Source: Streptomyces sp.
GTDB lineage: Bacteria > Actinomycetota > Actinomycetes > Streptomycetales > Streptomycetaceae
Length of the DNA: 64,000 nt
Direction: 5' to 3'
NCBI RefSeq assembly: GCF_019510245.1
Contig: NZ_JAEKKT010000208.1
Location: 16,763-80,762, forward strand
Shown here: positions 39,957 to 49,327 of the stretch, piece after piece
How the letters are laid out: each line of letters begins with the position of its first letter
Numbering within the stretch: position 1 is the first letter of the stretch
Notes under the pieces: model-generated
Told to the model about the DNA's origin: nothing
Databases searched by the model: none
What the model saw: only the letters and a program-made list of their open reading frames with translations
Translations under genes and position numbers: made by a program

Positions 39957-40727
39957 GTGCCGGACCCCACTCGACCCCGCGCTTCTCTCCGTACCGCCGT
40001 GGTCTGGGAGGTTCTTCAGGACGCCCTCGACCGCCGGGTCAAGGCCACCGGCCGGGACGCGCTGGACGTCCTGGACACCGGCGGCGGCAGCGGCAACTTC
40101 GCGGTCCCGCTGGCCCGCCTCGGCCACCGTGTCACCGTCGTCGACCCCAGCCCGAACGCCCTGTTCGCGCTGGAGCGCCGGGCCGCCGAGGCCGGCGTGG
40201 CCGACCGGGTCAAGGGCGTTCAGGGCGACGTCCTCGGTCTGTTCGACGTGGTCGAGCGCGGCGCCCACGACGTGGTCCTCTGCCACGGTGTCCTGGAGCA
40301 CGTCGACGACCCGGCCGAGGGCGTGCGCAACACGGTGGCCGCGCTGCGCTCCGAGGGCGTCCTCAGCCTGCTCGCCGCCGGTCTCGGCGGGGCCGTGATC
40401 GCCCGCGCGCTCGCCGGCCACTTCACGGAGGCCAAGCAGGCCCTGGAAGACCCCGACGGGCGCTGGGGCAGCGGCGACCCGATGCCGCGCCGCTTCACCG
40501 CGGAGCAGCTCACCGGCCTGGTCGAGGGCGCGGGCCTGGCCGTCACCGCCGTGCACGGCGTGCGGGTCTTCGCCGACCTGGTCCCCGGCGTCCTGGTGGA
40601 CACCGAGCCGGGCGCCCTGGACGCCCTGCTCAAGCTGGAGGCCGCCGCTGCCGAAGTCCCCGCCTTCCACGCCGTCGCCACCCAGCTGCACGTGCTCGGC
40701 GAGACGCCGGGTGCCGCCGGAGTCTGA
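39957..40727 (+). CDS. Class I SAM-dependent methyltransferase
   Basis: This 256-residue soluble protein has motif I VLDTGGGSGNFAVPLA near residue 38, motif II VVDPSPNA, and the motif IV region VLCHGVLEHV. The C-terminal half is longer than the minimal fold and contains a HFTEAKQALEDPDGRWGS segment, reminiscent of tRNA- or small-molecule-methylating CmoA/SmtA types. GTG 39957 has GAGGAG about 9 nt upstream. It is transcribed after the broken HEPN gene (148-bp gap) and ends in a hairpin at 40741. Substrate unknown. Confidence 0.84.
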   Translation: MPDPTRPRASLRTAVVWEVLQDALDRRVKATGRDALDVLDTGGGSGNFAVPLARLGHRVTVVDPSPNALFALERRAAEAGVADRVKGVQGDVLGLFDVVERGAHDVVLCHGVLEHVDDPAEGVRNTVAALRSEGVLSLLAAGLGGAVIARALAGHFTEAKQALEDPDGRWGSGDPMPRRFTAEQLTGLVEGAGLAVTAVHGVRVFADLVPGVLVDTEPGALDALLKLEAAAAEVPAFHAVATQLHVLGETPGAAGV

Positions 40728-40740
40728 GAGTCTCCTGAGA

Positions 40741-40763
40741 CGAGCCCCCTGATCAGGGGCTCG
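40741..40763 (+). terminator. Methyltransferase terminator hairpin
   Basis: CGAGCCCC (40741-40748) pairs with GGGGCTCG (40756-40763), 14 bp after the stop codon. Confidence 0.7.
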
Positions 40764-40927
40764 ACAGCGGATGGAGTACGCCACAGGCCCCCCGATCGAG
40801 GGGTTTGCGCCGTATGATCGAGGGAGACCAACCCGGCATGACGGGTCGGCTGCCGGGGAATGGAAGCCTCAGCGAGCCGGGACCGCCATGGCGGGTTCCG
40901 GTTGGCCAATTGGCCTAGAGGGGCGGG

Positions 40928-40956
40928 TTTCACGGGGGCGATTCCCTGCCTATCCT
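40928..40956 (+). promoter_or_regulatory. Promoter candidate for the SepX-like gene
   Basis: TTTCAC (40928-40933), a 17-bp spacer and TATCCT (40951-40956) lie 50 bp before the GTG at 41006. The rest of the 278-bp gap (40728-41005) contains only the methyltransferase hairpin and no convincing gene. Confidence 0.55.
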
Positions 40957-41005
40957 GAAGGGACCCCCCGGGTCGCCCCGGCGACTGCACGATGAGGAGG
41001 ACGCC

Positions 41006-41395
41006 GTGCCGCTCTCGGAGCACGAGCAGCGAATGCTTGAGCAGATGGAGCGAGCGCTGTACGCCGAAGACCCCAAGTTCGCGACAGCGCTTGAGGGAAG
41101 CGGCCTGCGGATGTACACCCGGCGCAGGGTCTACCAGGCGGTGGCCGGCTTCCTCGTGGGTATCGCGCTCCTCATCGCCGGAATGGTCGTCCAGCAGGTC
41201 TGGGTGAGCGTGGTGGGCTTCCTCGTCATGCTGGGCTGTGCGGTCCTCGCCGTCACCGGCTGGCGCAAGGCCCCCAAGCCCGGCGAGCAGCCCGCGGCAG
41301 GCGCGCAGGCCCGCCGCCCGGGCCGGCCGAAGCGGTCCGTGATGGACCGCATCGAGGAGCGCTGGCAGCGCCGCCGCGACGAGCAGGGCCGCTGA
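41006..41395 (+). CDS. sepX: DUF3040 membrane protein, SepX-like
   Basis: This 129-residue protein belongs to the actinobacterial DUF3040 family: an N-terminal amphipathic region (LSEHEQRMLEQMERALYAED), two membrane helices at about residues 45-83 and a basic C-terminus (RRPGRPKRSVMDRIEERW). I recall the Streptomyces member at this locus as SepX (SCO2097), a membrane protein needed for normal cross-walls and sporulation; M. tuberculosis Rv2169c is its counterpart. GTG 41006 has GAGGAGG upstream. Its position just before the dcw cluster fits a division role. A perfect 15-bp hairpin at 41427 terminates it. Confidence 0.83.
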   Translation: MPLSEHEQRMLEQMERALYAEDPKFATALEGSGLRMYTRRRVYQAVAGFLVGIALLIAGMVVQQVWVSVVGFLVMLGCAVLAVTGWRKAPKPGEQPAAGAQARRPGRPKRSVMDRIEERWQRRRDEQGR

Positions 41396-41426
41396 CGGCT
41401 TCGCCGGAGGGGCCGACAGAGCATGA

Positions 41427-41462
41427 CTGAGGGGTGACCGTCACTGGACGGTCACCCCTCAG
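41427..41462. terminator. Strong bidirectional terminator after sepX
   Basis: CTGAGGGGTGACCGT (41427-41441) is perfectly complementary to 41448-41462 around a 6-nt loop, 32 bp after the sepX-like stop codon. Confidence 0.88.
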
Positions 41463-41518
41463 GCGTTCCCGGGTGCCGTAGTCCGAGACCTCGCTGCGGA
41501 CCGTCCTTCGGCTGCGAG

Positions 41519-41590
41519 CCGGTGGGGGCTGGTCGCGCAGTTCCTCCCCCAGCCTTCGGCCGGGGGTACCCCCCAGCGCCCCTGTGGCGC
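41519..41590 (+). repeat. Short Streptomyces 3'-end repeat, long nested form
   Basis: Near-identical to the copy at 8284: core GGTGGGGGCTGGTCGCGCAG, inner palindrome CCCCCAGCCTTCGGCCGGGGG, then TACCCCCC and a degenerate closing arm. It lies in the 314-bp gap 41463-41776, which otherwise holds only further repeats. Confidence 0.8.
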
Positions 41591-41647
41591 GCGCTGTCCA
41601 GCAGTGTCTTTCCACCTTGCCGCAGGCAGTCGTGCCGCTGCGGCGCT

Positions 41648-41688
41648 GGGGGTCCCCCCCCGCGCGAGCGAAGCCGAGCGTGGGGGAG
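41648..41688 (+). repeat. GGGGG-bounded palindromic repeat, noncoding copy
   Basis: GGGGGTCCCCCCCC, then GCGCGAGCGAAGCCGAGCG, then TGGGGGAG. This is the intergenic relative of the copy embedded in the PASTA kinase gene at 24667. Confidence 0.85.
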
Positions 41689-41701
41689 GGTGGGCGCTGG
41701 T

Positions 41702-41732
41702 GGTCCCCCCAGCCGGAGGCCGGGGGAGGCAC
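41702..41732 (+). repeat. Third GGGGG-bounded palindromic repeat type
   Basis: GGTCCCCCC-AGCCGGAGGCC-GGGGGAGGCACC lies 13 bp after the preceding element, adjoining the transglutaminase gene 3' end. It shares the C-run/G-run boundaries with the other elements but has a different centre. Confidence 0.7.
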
Positions 41733-41776
41733 CTTCCCGGCGCCGGTAAGCGTCCCCACCCCCGGCGCCAGCTCCC

Positions 41777-44161
41777 TCAGCCCTCCTGCTCCGACGGCTT
41801 GCGCAGGGTCGGCCTGGCCGCGGCCAGCCGCTCGCGCAGCCGGGACCGGGCTGCCGACGCCGCCCACACCGCGCGCACGCTCGACCGCGGAGCGAACAGC
41901 GCCCGCAGACGCGCGGGTACACCGACCGCGCCGTTGAACGCGGCCGTCACCCGGCGGACGTCGTCCGCGAGACCCGCCGCCGGCCGCGGCCGCGGCGCGT
42001 ACAGCACCTGTTCGACCGCGTCCGCCACCCGGTGCACGGAGGCCGCGGTGGCCGGATCGAGACGGCCGAGCCGGACGATCCGGGCGGCCGCGTTCCGCGG
42101 CGTCTGCGACTCGTCCGGCAGGATGCCGAAGTCCCAGGCGGTATCGGTCAGTTCCAGCCAGACCGACAGCGTGTGCGCCGCCACGCCCTGGGGCGTGCGG
42201 TCGTGCGCCCCGAGCCGGCTCGCCCGCGCCCGCTGCCGGTACAGCATCGGTGACAGCGGTACCGCCAGTACCGCGAGACCGCCGAGCGCCCACAGGGCCA
42301 GCTGCCACCACGGCGGTCCACCGTCACCGCCCTGCACCGCGGCCGCCGCGGACGGGCTGGCGCAGGCGTCCAGCCTGCGCAGCTGCGGCGTGCAGCTGTC
42401 GCTCTGCGAGGCCGAGGCCGAGGGCGCGGCCGAGGCGCCCTTGGAGGGCAGGGGCTCGTCCGGCAACGAGGAGCCCGGCGTCTGCGACACCGTGTACGAC
42501 GGGGTCGTGCCCCGGGTCGGGGTCGGCTCGAAGCGGGTCCAGCCCACGCCCTCGAAGTACAGCTCCGGCCAGGCGTGCGCGTCCTTCAGGCCCACCGACA
42601 CCGTGCCGTCGGCCTGCGGGGTGCCCGGTGCGAAGCCCACGGCGACCCGGGCCGGGATGCCCAGGGTCCGGGCCATCGCGGCCATCGCGAAGGAGAAGTG
42701 CACGCAGAAACCGCGCTTCTGCTTCAGGAAGTTCGCGATCGCGCCCTCGCCCCGGCCGACCTCCACCTGGGTGTCGTACTGGAAGCCGCCCGTCACCGCG
42801 AAGTAGTCCTGGAGCTTGACCGCCTCCTCGTAGTGGTTCGACGAGCCCGCGGTGACCTCCTTCGCCGTCTGCGCCACCACCGACGGCAGCGAGGAGGGCA
42901 CCGAGGTGTACTCCTTCTTCATGGCCGCCGACGGCTCCGGCGCGGTGGCCAGCTGCTCCGCGGTCGGCTGCACGTCCAGGCTGGTGACCTGGTAGGTCTC
43001 ACCGCGCGTGTTCTGCCCGTGGTCGCCGACGAGGGTCATCCCGACCGGCTCGTAGCGCCAGGTGCCGGCCACCTTCACCCCGCTCGGCGGGTACGGCATC
43101 GGCAGCCAGTCCTGCGCGTACCAGTCGGCGGCCGCGATCGTCGACCTCACCGTCGTCCGCCTGACGTCGGCGCCCAGGCCGGCCGGGGTCGGGAACTTGC
43201 CCGGCACGCCGGTGATGTGCCGCTGGGCCGGCTTCCAGGTGGTGCCGTCGAAGTCGTCCAGGGAGACGATCCGCAGGTACAGGTCGGAGACGTCGTCGCT
43301 GGTGGTCCGCACGGACAGCACCTGGCGGTCCTCGTCCACGTTGAGGCTGTCGCGCAGTGACACGAGCGGGTTGACCGCGGAGATGGTGCCGCCGTTCCCG
43401 TTGCCCACGCCGACACCGGTCCCGGCGCCGTCCAGCAGGCCGCCCTGGATGGAGGGCATCGCGAACGGCACGAACAGGGCGACGCCCAGCACGGCGAAAC
43501 CGATCCGGCGCCCGGTGCGCACCGGGGCCACCGCACCGCTCTCCTGGCCTCCGGGGGTGCGCGCGGCCCCGCCGAACACCCTGCCCCACTGCGAGAGCCG
43601 GTCCCGGCCCTCGGCGAGCAGCAGCATCAGGTAGCCGGCCGCCGCCACCAGGAACCACAGCCAGTCGGTCGGCCCGTCGGAGAGCCCCGCGGCCACCGAG
43701 TACAGCGCGAGCAGCGGCAGTCCGGCCGGGGCCGCGCTGCGGAGGGTCACCGCCAAGGTGTCCACGACCAGCCCGACGACCAGCACCCCGCCGATCACCA
43801 TCAGCCGGATACCGGGCGTCAGCGGCGCGGGTATCGCGTACCGGCTGACGTCGTCCGAGCCCTCCTGCAGCAGGTCGCCGAGGTACCGGAAGGTGTCGGG
43901 GCCGGGGATCAGCCCGGCGATCGCGTGGCTCCGGGCGAAGGCCACGGTCAGCATCAGCAGCGTGGCCAGGGCCTGCGCGGCCACGGTCAGCGACCGGGCG
44001 AGCGGCACCCGCCGGGCGGCGGCGCCCACGCCCGTCTGGACCGCCAGCAGGAACGCCGCCTGGAACAGCCAGGTCACGGGGGAGACCAGTGGCAGCAGGG
44101 CGCAGGAGGCCATCAGCGTCGCCGCCGCCGCGGTGAGGGCGAGCCGGGCCCGTCCGCTCAT
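41777..44161 (-). CDS. Transglutaminase-like membrane protein (TgpA family)
   Basis: This 794-residue protein has about six N-terminal membrane helices (residues 1-220) and an extracytoplasmic transglutaminase-like domain. Its triad residues are in RGFCVHFSFAMAAMARTLG (Cys) and DAHAWPELYFEGVGW (His and Asp). A Ser/Ala-rich spacer, another helix (LALWALGGLAVLAVPL) and a cytoplasmic DUF4129-like tail follow. ATG 44161 overlaps the DUF58 stop by 4 nt. MoxR-DUF58-transglutaminase trios are a recurring bacterial unit thought to mature or cross-link envelope proteins. A terminator and repeats separate it from sepX. Confidence 0.88.
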   Translation of the reverse strand: MSGRARLALTAAAATLMASCALLPLVSPVTWLFQAAFLLAVQTGVGAAARRVPLARSLTVAAQALATLLMLTVAFARSHAIAGLIPGPDTFRYLGDLLQEGSDDVSRYAIPAPLTPGIRLMVIGGVLVVGLVVDTLAVTLRSAAPAGLPLLALYSVAAGLSDGPTDWLWFLVAAAGYLMLLLAEGRDRLSQWGRVFGGAARTPGGQESGAVAPVRTGRRIGFAVLGVALFVPFAMPSIQGGLLDGAGTGVGVGNGNGGTISAVNPLVSLRDSLNVDEDRQVLSVRTTSDDVSDLYLRIVSLDDFDGTTWKPAQRHITGVPGKFPTPAGLGADVRRTTVRSTIAAADWYAQDWLPMPYPPSGVKVAGTWRYEPVGMTLVGDHGQNTRGETYQVTSLDVQPTAEQLATAPEPSAAMKKEYTSVPSSLPSVVAQTAKEVTAGSSNHYEEAVKLQDYFAVTGGFQYDTQVEVGRGEGAIANFLKQKRGFCVHFSFAMAAMARTLGIPARVAVGFAPGTPQADGTVSVGLKDAHAWPELYFEGVGWTRFEPTPTRGTTPSYTVSQTPGSSLPDEPLPSKGASAAPSASASQSDSCTPQLRRLDACASPSAAAAVQGGDGGPPWWQLALWALGGLAVLAVPLSPMLYRQRARASRLGAHDRTPQGVAAHTLSVWLELTDTAWDFGILPDESQTPRNAAARIVRLGRLDPATAASVHRVADAVEQVLYAPRPRPAAGLADDVRRVTAAFNGAVGVPARLRALFAPRSSVRAVWAASAARSRLRERLAAARPTLRKPSEQEG

Positions 44162-45506
44162 CGCCGCGCCTCCCCGCTCAGCGCGGCCAGCCCGGTGCGC
44201 TCCCGGTCGGCCTGCCGCCACAGCTCGGCCATCCCGGCGCCGCGTGGCACGCTGACGGCCGTCCAGCCGGCCTCGCGCAGCATCCGCAGCCGCTCCTCGT
44301 GCCCGTTGCCGGGAGCGGGCACGTCGGTCGGCTCCCTGACCCAGGTGTCCGGGTCCAGGACGAAGGCGACGGCGCCGCCGCTGCGCTGCCGCATCTTCGC
44401 GGCCACCGTCGCCTGTTCCTCGTCGAGGTCGCCCAGGAAGGCCACCAGCAGCCCCTCGTTCCCGCCGCGCAGCACGTCGTAGGCCCGGGACAGGCCCGTG
44501 CCGTCCGAGTGGTCGATCACCGCCAGGGTGTCCATCATCAGCCCGGCCGCCTCCGCCGACTCCTGGCCGGTGCCCGCGAAACCGTCGGCGCCCTCGCCGG
44601 GCACCGAGCTGCCGGTGTCCGTCAACAGCCGGACCGAGAAGTTGCGTTCGAGCATGTGGACCAGGACCGAGGCGGCACCGGACACCGCCCATTCGAACGC
44701 CGAGTCCGGGCCCGCGCCCTCGTAGGCGCCGCCCCGGGTGTCGAGGAGCACCGTGCAGCGGGCGCGCTGCGGCTGCTCCTCGCGGCGCACCATCAGCTCG
44801 CCGTAGCGGGCGGTGGAGCGCCAGTGCACCCGGCGCAGGTCGTCGCCGTAGCGGTAGCCGCGCGGGATCACGTCGTCCTCGCCGGCCAGGGCCAGCGAAC
44901 GCTGCCGCCCGTCGCCGTACCCCTTCGCCTCGCCGCTGAGCCGGATCGGCGGCAGCGGCTCGACCTTCGGGATGACGGTCAGGGTGTCGAACGTCGAGAA
45001 GGAGCGGGTCAGTTCGCACATGCCGAACGGGTCGGTCAGGCGCAGCTGGAGCGGGCCCAGAGGATAGCGGCCGCGCAGGTCCGAGCGGACCCGGTAGGAC
45101 ACCTCGCGGCGGCCGCCCGGCTCCACCCGGTCCAGGACGAAGCGGGGGCGCGGGCCGAGGACGTAGGGCACCCGGTCCTGGAGCATCAGCAGGCCGGTCG
45201 GCAGTCGCGAGACGTTGTCCATCCGCAGATGGACCCGGGCCTCGCTGCCGGCCGGCACCCGCGCGGGGGAGAGCCGGCGGTTGCCGGCCACCCGGTAGCG
45301 GGTGCGGTAGAGCACGGCCGTGCAGATCAGCGGCAGCACCGCGAGCAGCAGCCCGACCCGGCGCAGATCGGCCTGGCCGAGGATGTACGCGCAGATCACC
45401 GCCGCGATGCCGGCCGCGAGGAAGGACCGGCCGCGGGTGGTCAGCCCGGCCAGGGCCGTGCGGATCCCGCCCGTCTCCTCGCGGCCGGTCTCCGCCGGGG
45501 TGGCCA

Positions 45507-45510
<4 letters not shown>
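44158..45510 (-). CDS. DUF58 protein of the MoxR operon
   Basis: This 450-residue protein has two N-terminal membrane helices (GRSFLAAGIAAVICAYILG, then LLAVLPLICTAVLYRT), a beta-rich region and the DUF58 core with GDDLRRVHWRSTARYGELMVR, related to a von Willebrand A fold. It probably works with the MoxR ATPase as a chaperone-type pair on the transglutaminase-like protein. The start GTG 45510 overlaps the MoxR stop by 4 nt; ATG 45507 is a second choice. Its own stop overlaps the next start, so all three genes are translationally coupled. Confidence 0.88.
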
Positions 45511-46547
<1,037 letters not shown>

Positions 46548-46875
46548 CCGGCCCTCCTCGGCCCGTTATTGCCCGGCCGGCGCGTCGTCTCGCACAACCG
46601 GCCCACCCCGAATCACGGACACCACGCGTGAATGGTTCCGCGCGACGTCTCACACCGCATTCTTGCTGCCGTTACCGATTCGTGTCACTCGCCTGTGGAC
46701 AACTGCCCGCAGTATGTCGGTCTTGCGGCCTTTCGGCCGCCTATTCGACAGCGGGCCGACAGGCTCAGGCGGGTGTGTTCGGGGGTGCACGGTCTGCTCC
46801 GCGGGCCGAAGCGGCGGGGCGGGGGAGAGGGAGGGGATCCGGCCGCACGCGGTGCGGGCGGCCGGGCGGGCTGGG
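46548..46875. other. 328-bp gap upstream of moxR
   Basis: This gap holds the moxR promoter region and the end of the carbonic anhydrase transcript. A small GCGGCC-TTTC-GGCCGC hairpin at 46725-46740 may terminate the latter. No good coding frame is present. Confidence 0.5.
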
Positions 46876-47424
46876 TCAGGCCGGGTCGATCTCGCGGAGG
46901 AGACCGGTGCGGACGTCGAAGACGAAACCGCGGACGTCGTCGGTGTGCTGCAGGAACGGCGAGGTGCGCACCCGCTGCATGGACTGCCGGACGTCCTGGT
47001 CGACGTCCCGGAAGGACTCCACCGCCCAGGCCGGGCGCTGGCCGACCTCCATCTCCAGCTCGGTGCGGAAGTCCTCGGTGAGGGCCTCCAGGCCGCAGCC
47101 CGTGTGGTGGATCAGCACGATGCTCCGGGTGCCGAGCTTGCGCTGGCTGATGGTGAGGGAACGGATCACGTCGTCGGTGACCACGCCGCCGGCGTTGCGG
47201 ATGGTGTGGCAGTCGCCGAGCTGCAGCCCGAGCGCCTTGTGCAGGTCGAGGCGGGCGTCCATGCAGGCCACCACGGCCACGTGCAGCACGGGCCGGGCAT
47301 CCATGCCGGGGTCGGTGAAGTCGGACGCGTAGGTCCGGTTGGCGTCGACCAGGCGGTCCGTCACGGTGCCGTCCGTGGTTATGGCGCCTTCGGATCCAGT
47401 GGGAGCTGCTGCGGAAGTCGTCAT
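46876..47424 (-). CDS. Beta-class carbonic anhydrase
   Basis: This 182-residue zinc enzyme interconverts carbon dioxide and bicarbonate. The zinc ligands and catalytic dyad are present: Cys54 and Asp56 in VACMDARLDL, His107 and Cys110 in LIHHTGCGLE, with RNAGG nearby. Short beta-class members of this type are common in actinomycetes. ATG 47424 is preferred over GTG 47445. TAACGT (minus, 47432-47437) ends 7 nt upstream, suggesting a leaderless mRNA. It is divergent from the rsmH-dcw operon. Confidence 0.9.
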   Translation of the reverse strand: MTTSAAAPTGSEGAITTDGTVTDRLVDANRTYASDFTDPGMDARPVLHVAVVACMDARLDLHKALGLQLGDCHTIRNAGGVVTDDVIRSLTISQRKLGTRSIVLIHHTGCGLEALTEDFRTELEMEVGQRPAWAVESFRDVDQDVRQSMQRVRTSPFLQHTDDVRGFVFDVRTGLLREIDPA

Positions 47425-47599
47425 AGTCACGACGTTACTGGTCACGCGTGGTCACGGCCTCCTGTGAGAGGGGACAAAGAACGTCATCGTGGCTTGTTGT
47501 GAGCTAACCCACAGGGAGGGTAAACCGGGGCCGTACGGGTGATTCACGGTGAATCCCCGCCCCGGCCCGGACGCCGTACGCGCCGCGCAGGCCGGTTGA

Positions 47600-47627
47600 T
47601 TGACCGCGCGACACGGTGGACTAAAGT
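47600..47627 (+). promoter_or_regulatory. Main dcw promoter upstream of rsmH
   Basis: TTGACC (47600-47605), a 16-bp spacer and TAAAGT (47622-47627) lie 152 bp before the rsmH start. Transcription from here would give an rsmH leader of about 145 nt. The gap 47425-47779 has no open reading frame and no mraZ gene. Confidence 0.68.
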
Positions 47628-47633
47628 GGCGCG

Positions 47634-47779
47634 AAGCGGGAGGCGAGGCTCTCCCCGCTGGTGAAATCCCCTGGAGACCCCGGCACGACATCTGGGCCGT
47701 CTCCCCACGTGCGCGGTGCGCGTACCGAGCGGGCGGGGACCCGGCGGTGCGTCCCCCGTGCCGGAACTGAGAGGCCCCC
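47634..47779 (+). ncRNA. Long rsmH 5' leader, candidate mraW-type structured RNA
   Basis: The leader has several internal complementary GC blocks (for example CGGGGACCCGGCGG and CCCCCGTGCCGG). The mraW RNA motif described in actinobacteria lies in exactly this position, 5' of mraW/rsmH. I recognise the position, not the consensus, so this needs a covariance-model search. Confidence 0.35.
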
Positions 47780-48736
47780 TTGAGCGAGAGTCGACACGTC
47801 CCGGTGATGCTCCAGCGGTGCCTGGATCTGCTGGCACCCGCCCTGGAGCGGCCCGGCAGCGTGGTCGTCGACTGCACCCTCGGCCTCGGCGGCCACAGCG
47901 AGGCGCTGCTGACCCGCTTCCCCGAGACCCGCCTGGTCGCCCTGGACCGCGACAAGGAGGCCCTGCGCCTGTCCGGCGAGCGGCTCGCCCCGTTCGGCGA
48001 CCGCGCCACCCTGGTGCACGCCGTCTACGACGAGCTCCCCGCCGTACTGGAACGCCTCGGCATCGCGCGCGTACAGGGCGTGCTCTTCGACCTCGGCGTC
48101 TCCTCCATGCAACTCGACGAGGCCGGCCGGGGCTTCGCCTACGCCCAGGACGCGCCCCTGGACATGCGCATGGACCAGACGACCGGCATCAGCGCCGCCG
48201 AGGTCCTGAACACCTACCCGGCCGGCGACCTCGTCCGCGTCCTGTTCCAGTACGGCGAGGAGAAGCAGGCCAAGCGGATCGTCTCGGCGATCGTCCGGGA
48301 GCGCGAGAAGGAGCCGTTCACCAACAGCGCCCGGCTCGTCGAGCTGATCCGGGACGCGCTGCCGCAGGCCGCCAAGCGCACCGGCGGCAACCCCGCCAAG
48401 CGCACCTTCCAGGCGCTGCGCATCGAGGTCAACGGCGAACTCGCGGTCCTGGAAAGGGCGATCCCGGCCGCCGTGAAGGCCCTCGCGGTCGGCGGCCGGA
48501 TCGCCGTCCTGTCCTACCACTCGCTCGAGGACCGCCTGGTCAAGCAGGTGTTCGCGGCCGGCGCCGCCACCACCGCGCCGCCCGGCCTGCCGGTCGTGCC
48601 CGAGCAGTACCAGCCCCGGCTCAAGCTGCTCACGCGCGGTGCCGAACTTCCCACCGAGGAAGAGGTCGCCGAGAACCGCCGGGCCGCTCCGGCGCGTCTT
48701 CGGGGAGCCCAGCGCATCAGGGAGGAAGCCGAGTGA
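47780..48736 (+). CDS. rsmH: 16S rRNA (cytosine1402-N4)-methyltransferase RsmH
   Basis: This 318-residue enzyme (MraW) methylates C1402 in the decoding centre of 16S rRNA. SAM-binding motif I is in VDCTLGLGGHSEALL, followed by VALDRDKEAL. FDLGVSSMQLD, LDMRMDQ and RTFQALRIEVN are signature motifs, and SYHSLEDRLVK closes the active site. TTG 47780 follows GAGAGG. It heads the dcw cluster in this genome; no mraZ precedes it. ftsL follows after 33 bp. Confidence 0.95.
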   Translation: MSESRHVPVMLQRCLDLLAPALERPGSVVVDCTLGLGGHSEALLTRFPETRLVALDRDKEALRLSGERLAPFGDRATLVHAVYDELPAVLERLGIARVQGVLFDLGVSSMQLDEAGRGFAYAQDAPLDMRMDQTTGISAAEVLNTYPAGDLVRVLFQYGEEKQAKRIVSAIVREREKEPFTNSARLVELIRDALPQAAKRTGGNPAKRTFQALRIEVNGELAVLERAIPAAVKALAVGGRIAVLSYHSLEDRLVKQVFAAGAATTAPPGLPVVPEQYQPRLKLLTRGAELPTEEEVAENRRAAPARLRGAQRIREEAE

Positions 48737-48769
48737 GCGAGCGGGGTTCGCGGTCCCACCGGAGGACAC

Positions 48770-49327
48770 GTGAGTAGGAAACCCGAGCTGCGGGGACGGG
48801 CGGCCCGGCTCGCCCGGCTCTTTCCGGCCGGCCGTGCCCGCCAGGCCGCCCGCACCCCGTTCGTCCTGCTCGTCGTCCTGCTCCTCGGCGGCGGCCTGAT
48901 CGGCCTGCTGGTGCTGAACTCGGCGCTCAGCGAGGGCTCGTTCAAACTCGACGACCTGCAGAAGCAGACGAAGAACCTCACCGACGAGGAGCAGGCGCTG
49001 CAGCGGGACATCGACGCCTACTCCGCCCCCGACGCCCTCCAGCGCCGCGCCCGTGAGCTCGGCATGGTCCCCGGCGGCGACCCCGTCTTCCTCGGCCCCG
49101 ACGGCACCGTCAAGGGCGTCCCCAGCCCCGCCGCCCTGCGGCAGACCACCGCGCCGCCGGCCCCCGAGGCGCTCGGCACGCAGTCCGCCACCGGCCCCGC
49201 CCCGACGCCCGCCGGCTCCGCGCCGGTGACGGCACCGGCGGCCGCCACGCCGACGACGCCCTCCGAGCCGACCCCCGACCCGGCCCTCACGCCCGGAACA
49301 CTCCCGACCACGACCCCCGGCAGGTGA
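48770..49327 (+). CDS. ftsL: FtsL-like septum protein
   Basis: This 185-residue bitopic protein has a basic cytoplasmic N-terminus, one membrane helix at about residues 31-52 and a short coiled coil (LDDLQKQTKNLTDEEQALQRDI). A Pro/Thr/Ala-rich extracellular tail, longer than in E. coli FtsL, follows. FtsL with DivIC/FtsB and FtsQ activates septal synthases. GTG 48770 has GGAGG upstream. Its stop overlaps the ftsI start by 4 nt. Identification is by position and topology, since FtsL sequences are poorly conserved. Confidence 0.85.
   Translation: MSRKPELRGRAARLARLFPAGRARQAARTPFVLLVVLLLGGGLIGLLVLNSALSEGSFKLDDLQKQTKNLTDEEQALQRDIDAYSAPDALQRRARELGMVPGGDPVFLGPDGTVKGVPSPAALRQTTAPPAPEALGTQSATGPAPTPAGSAPVTAPAAATPTTPSEPTPDPALTPGTLPTTTPGR

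Noticed and set aside
40771..40995. Small 74-codon plus-strand frame before sepX
   Set aside because: No ribosome site, no recognisable composition, and it overlaps the probable sepX promoter.
46628..47502. Plus-strand open frames opposite carbonic anhydrase
   Set aside because: The minus strand encodes all zinc ligands of a beta-carbonic anhydrase; the plus frames have shadow composition.
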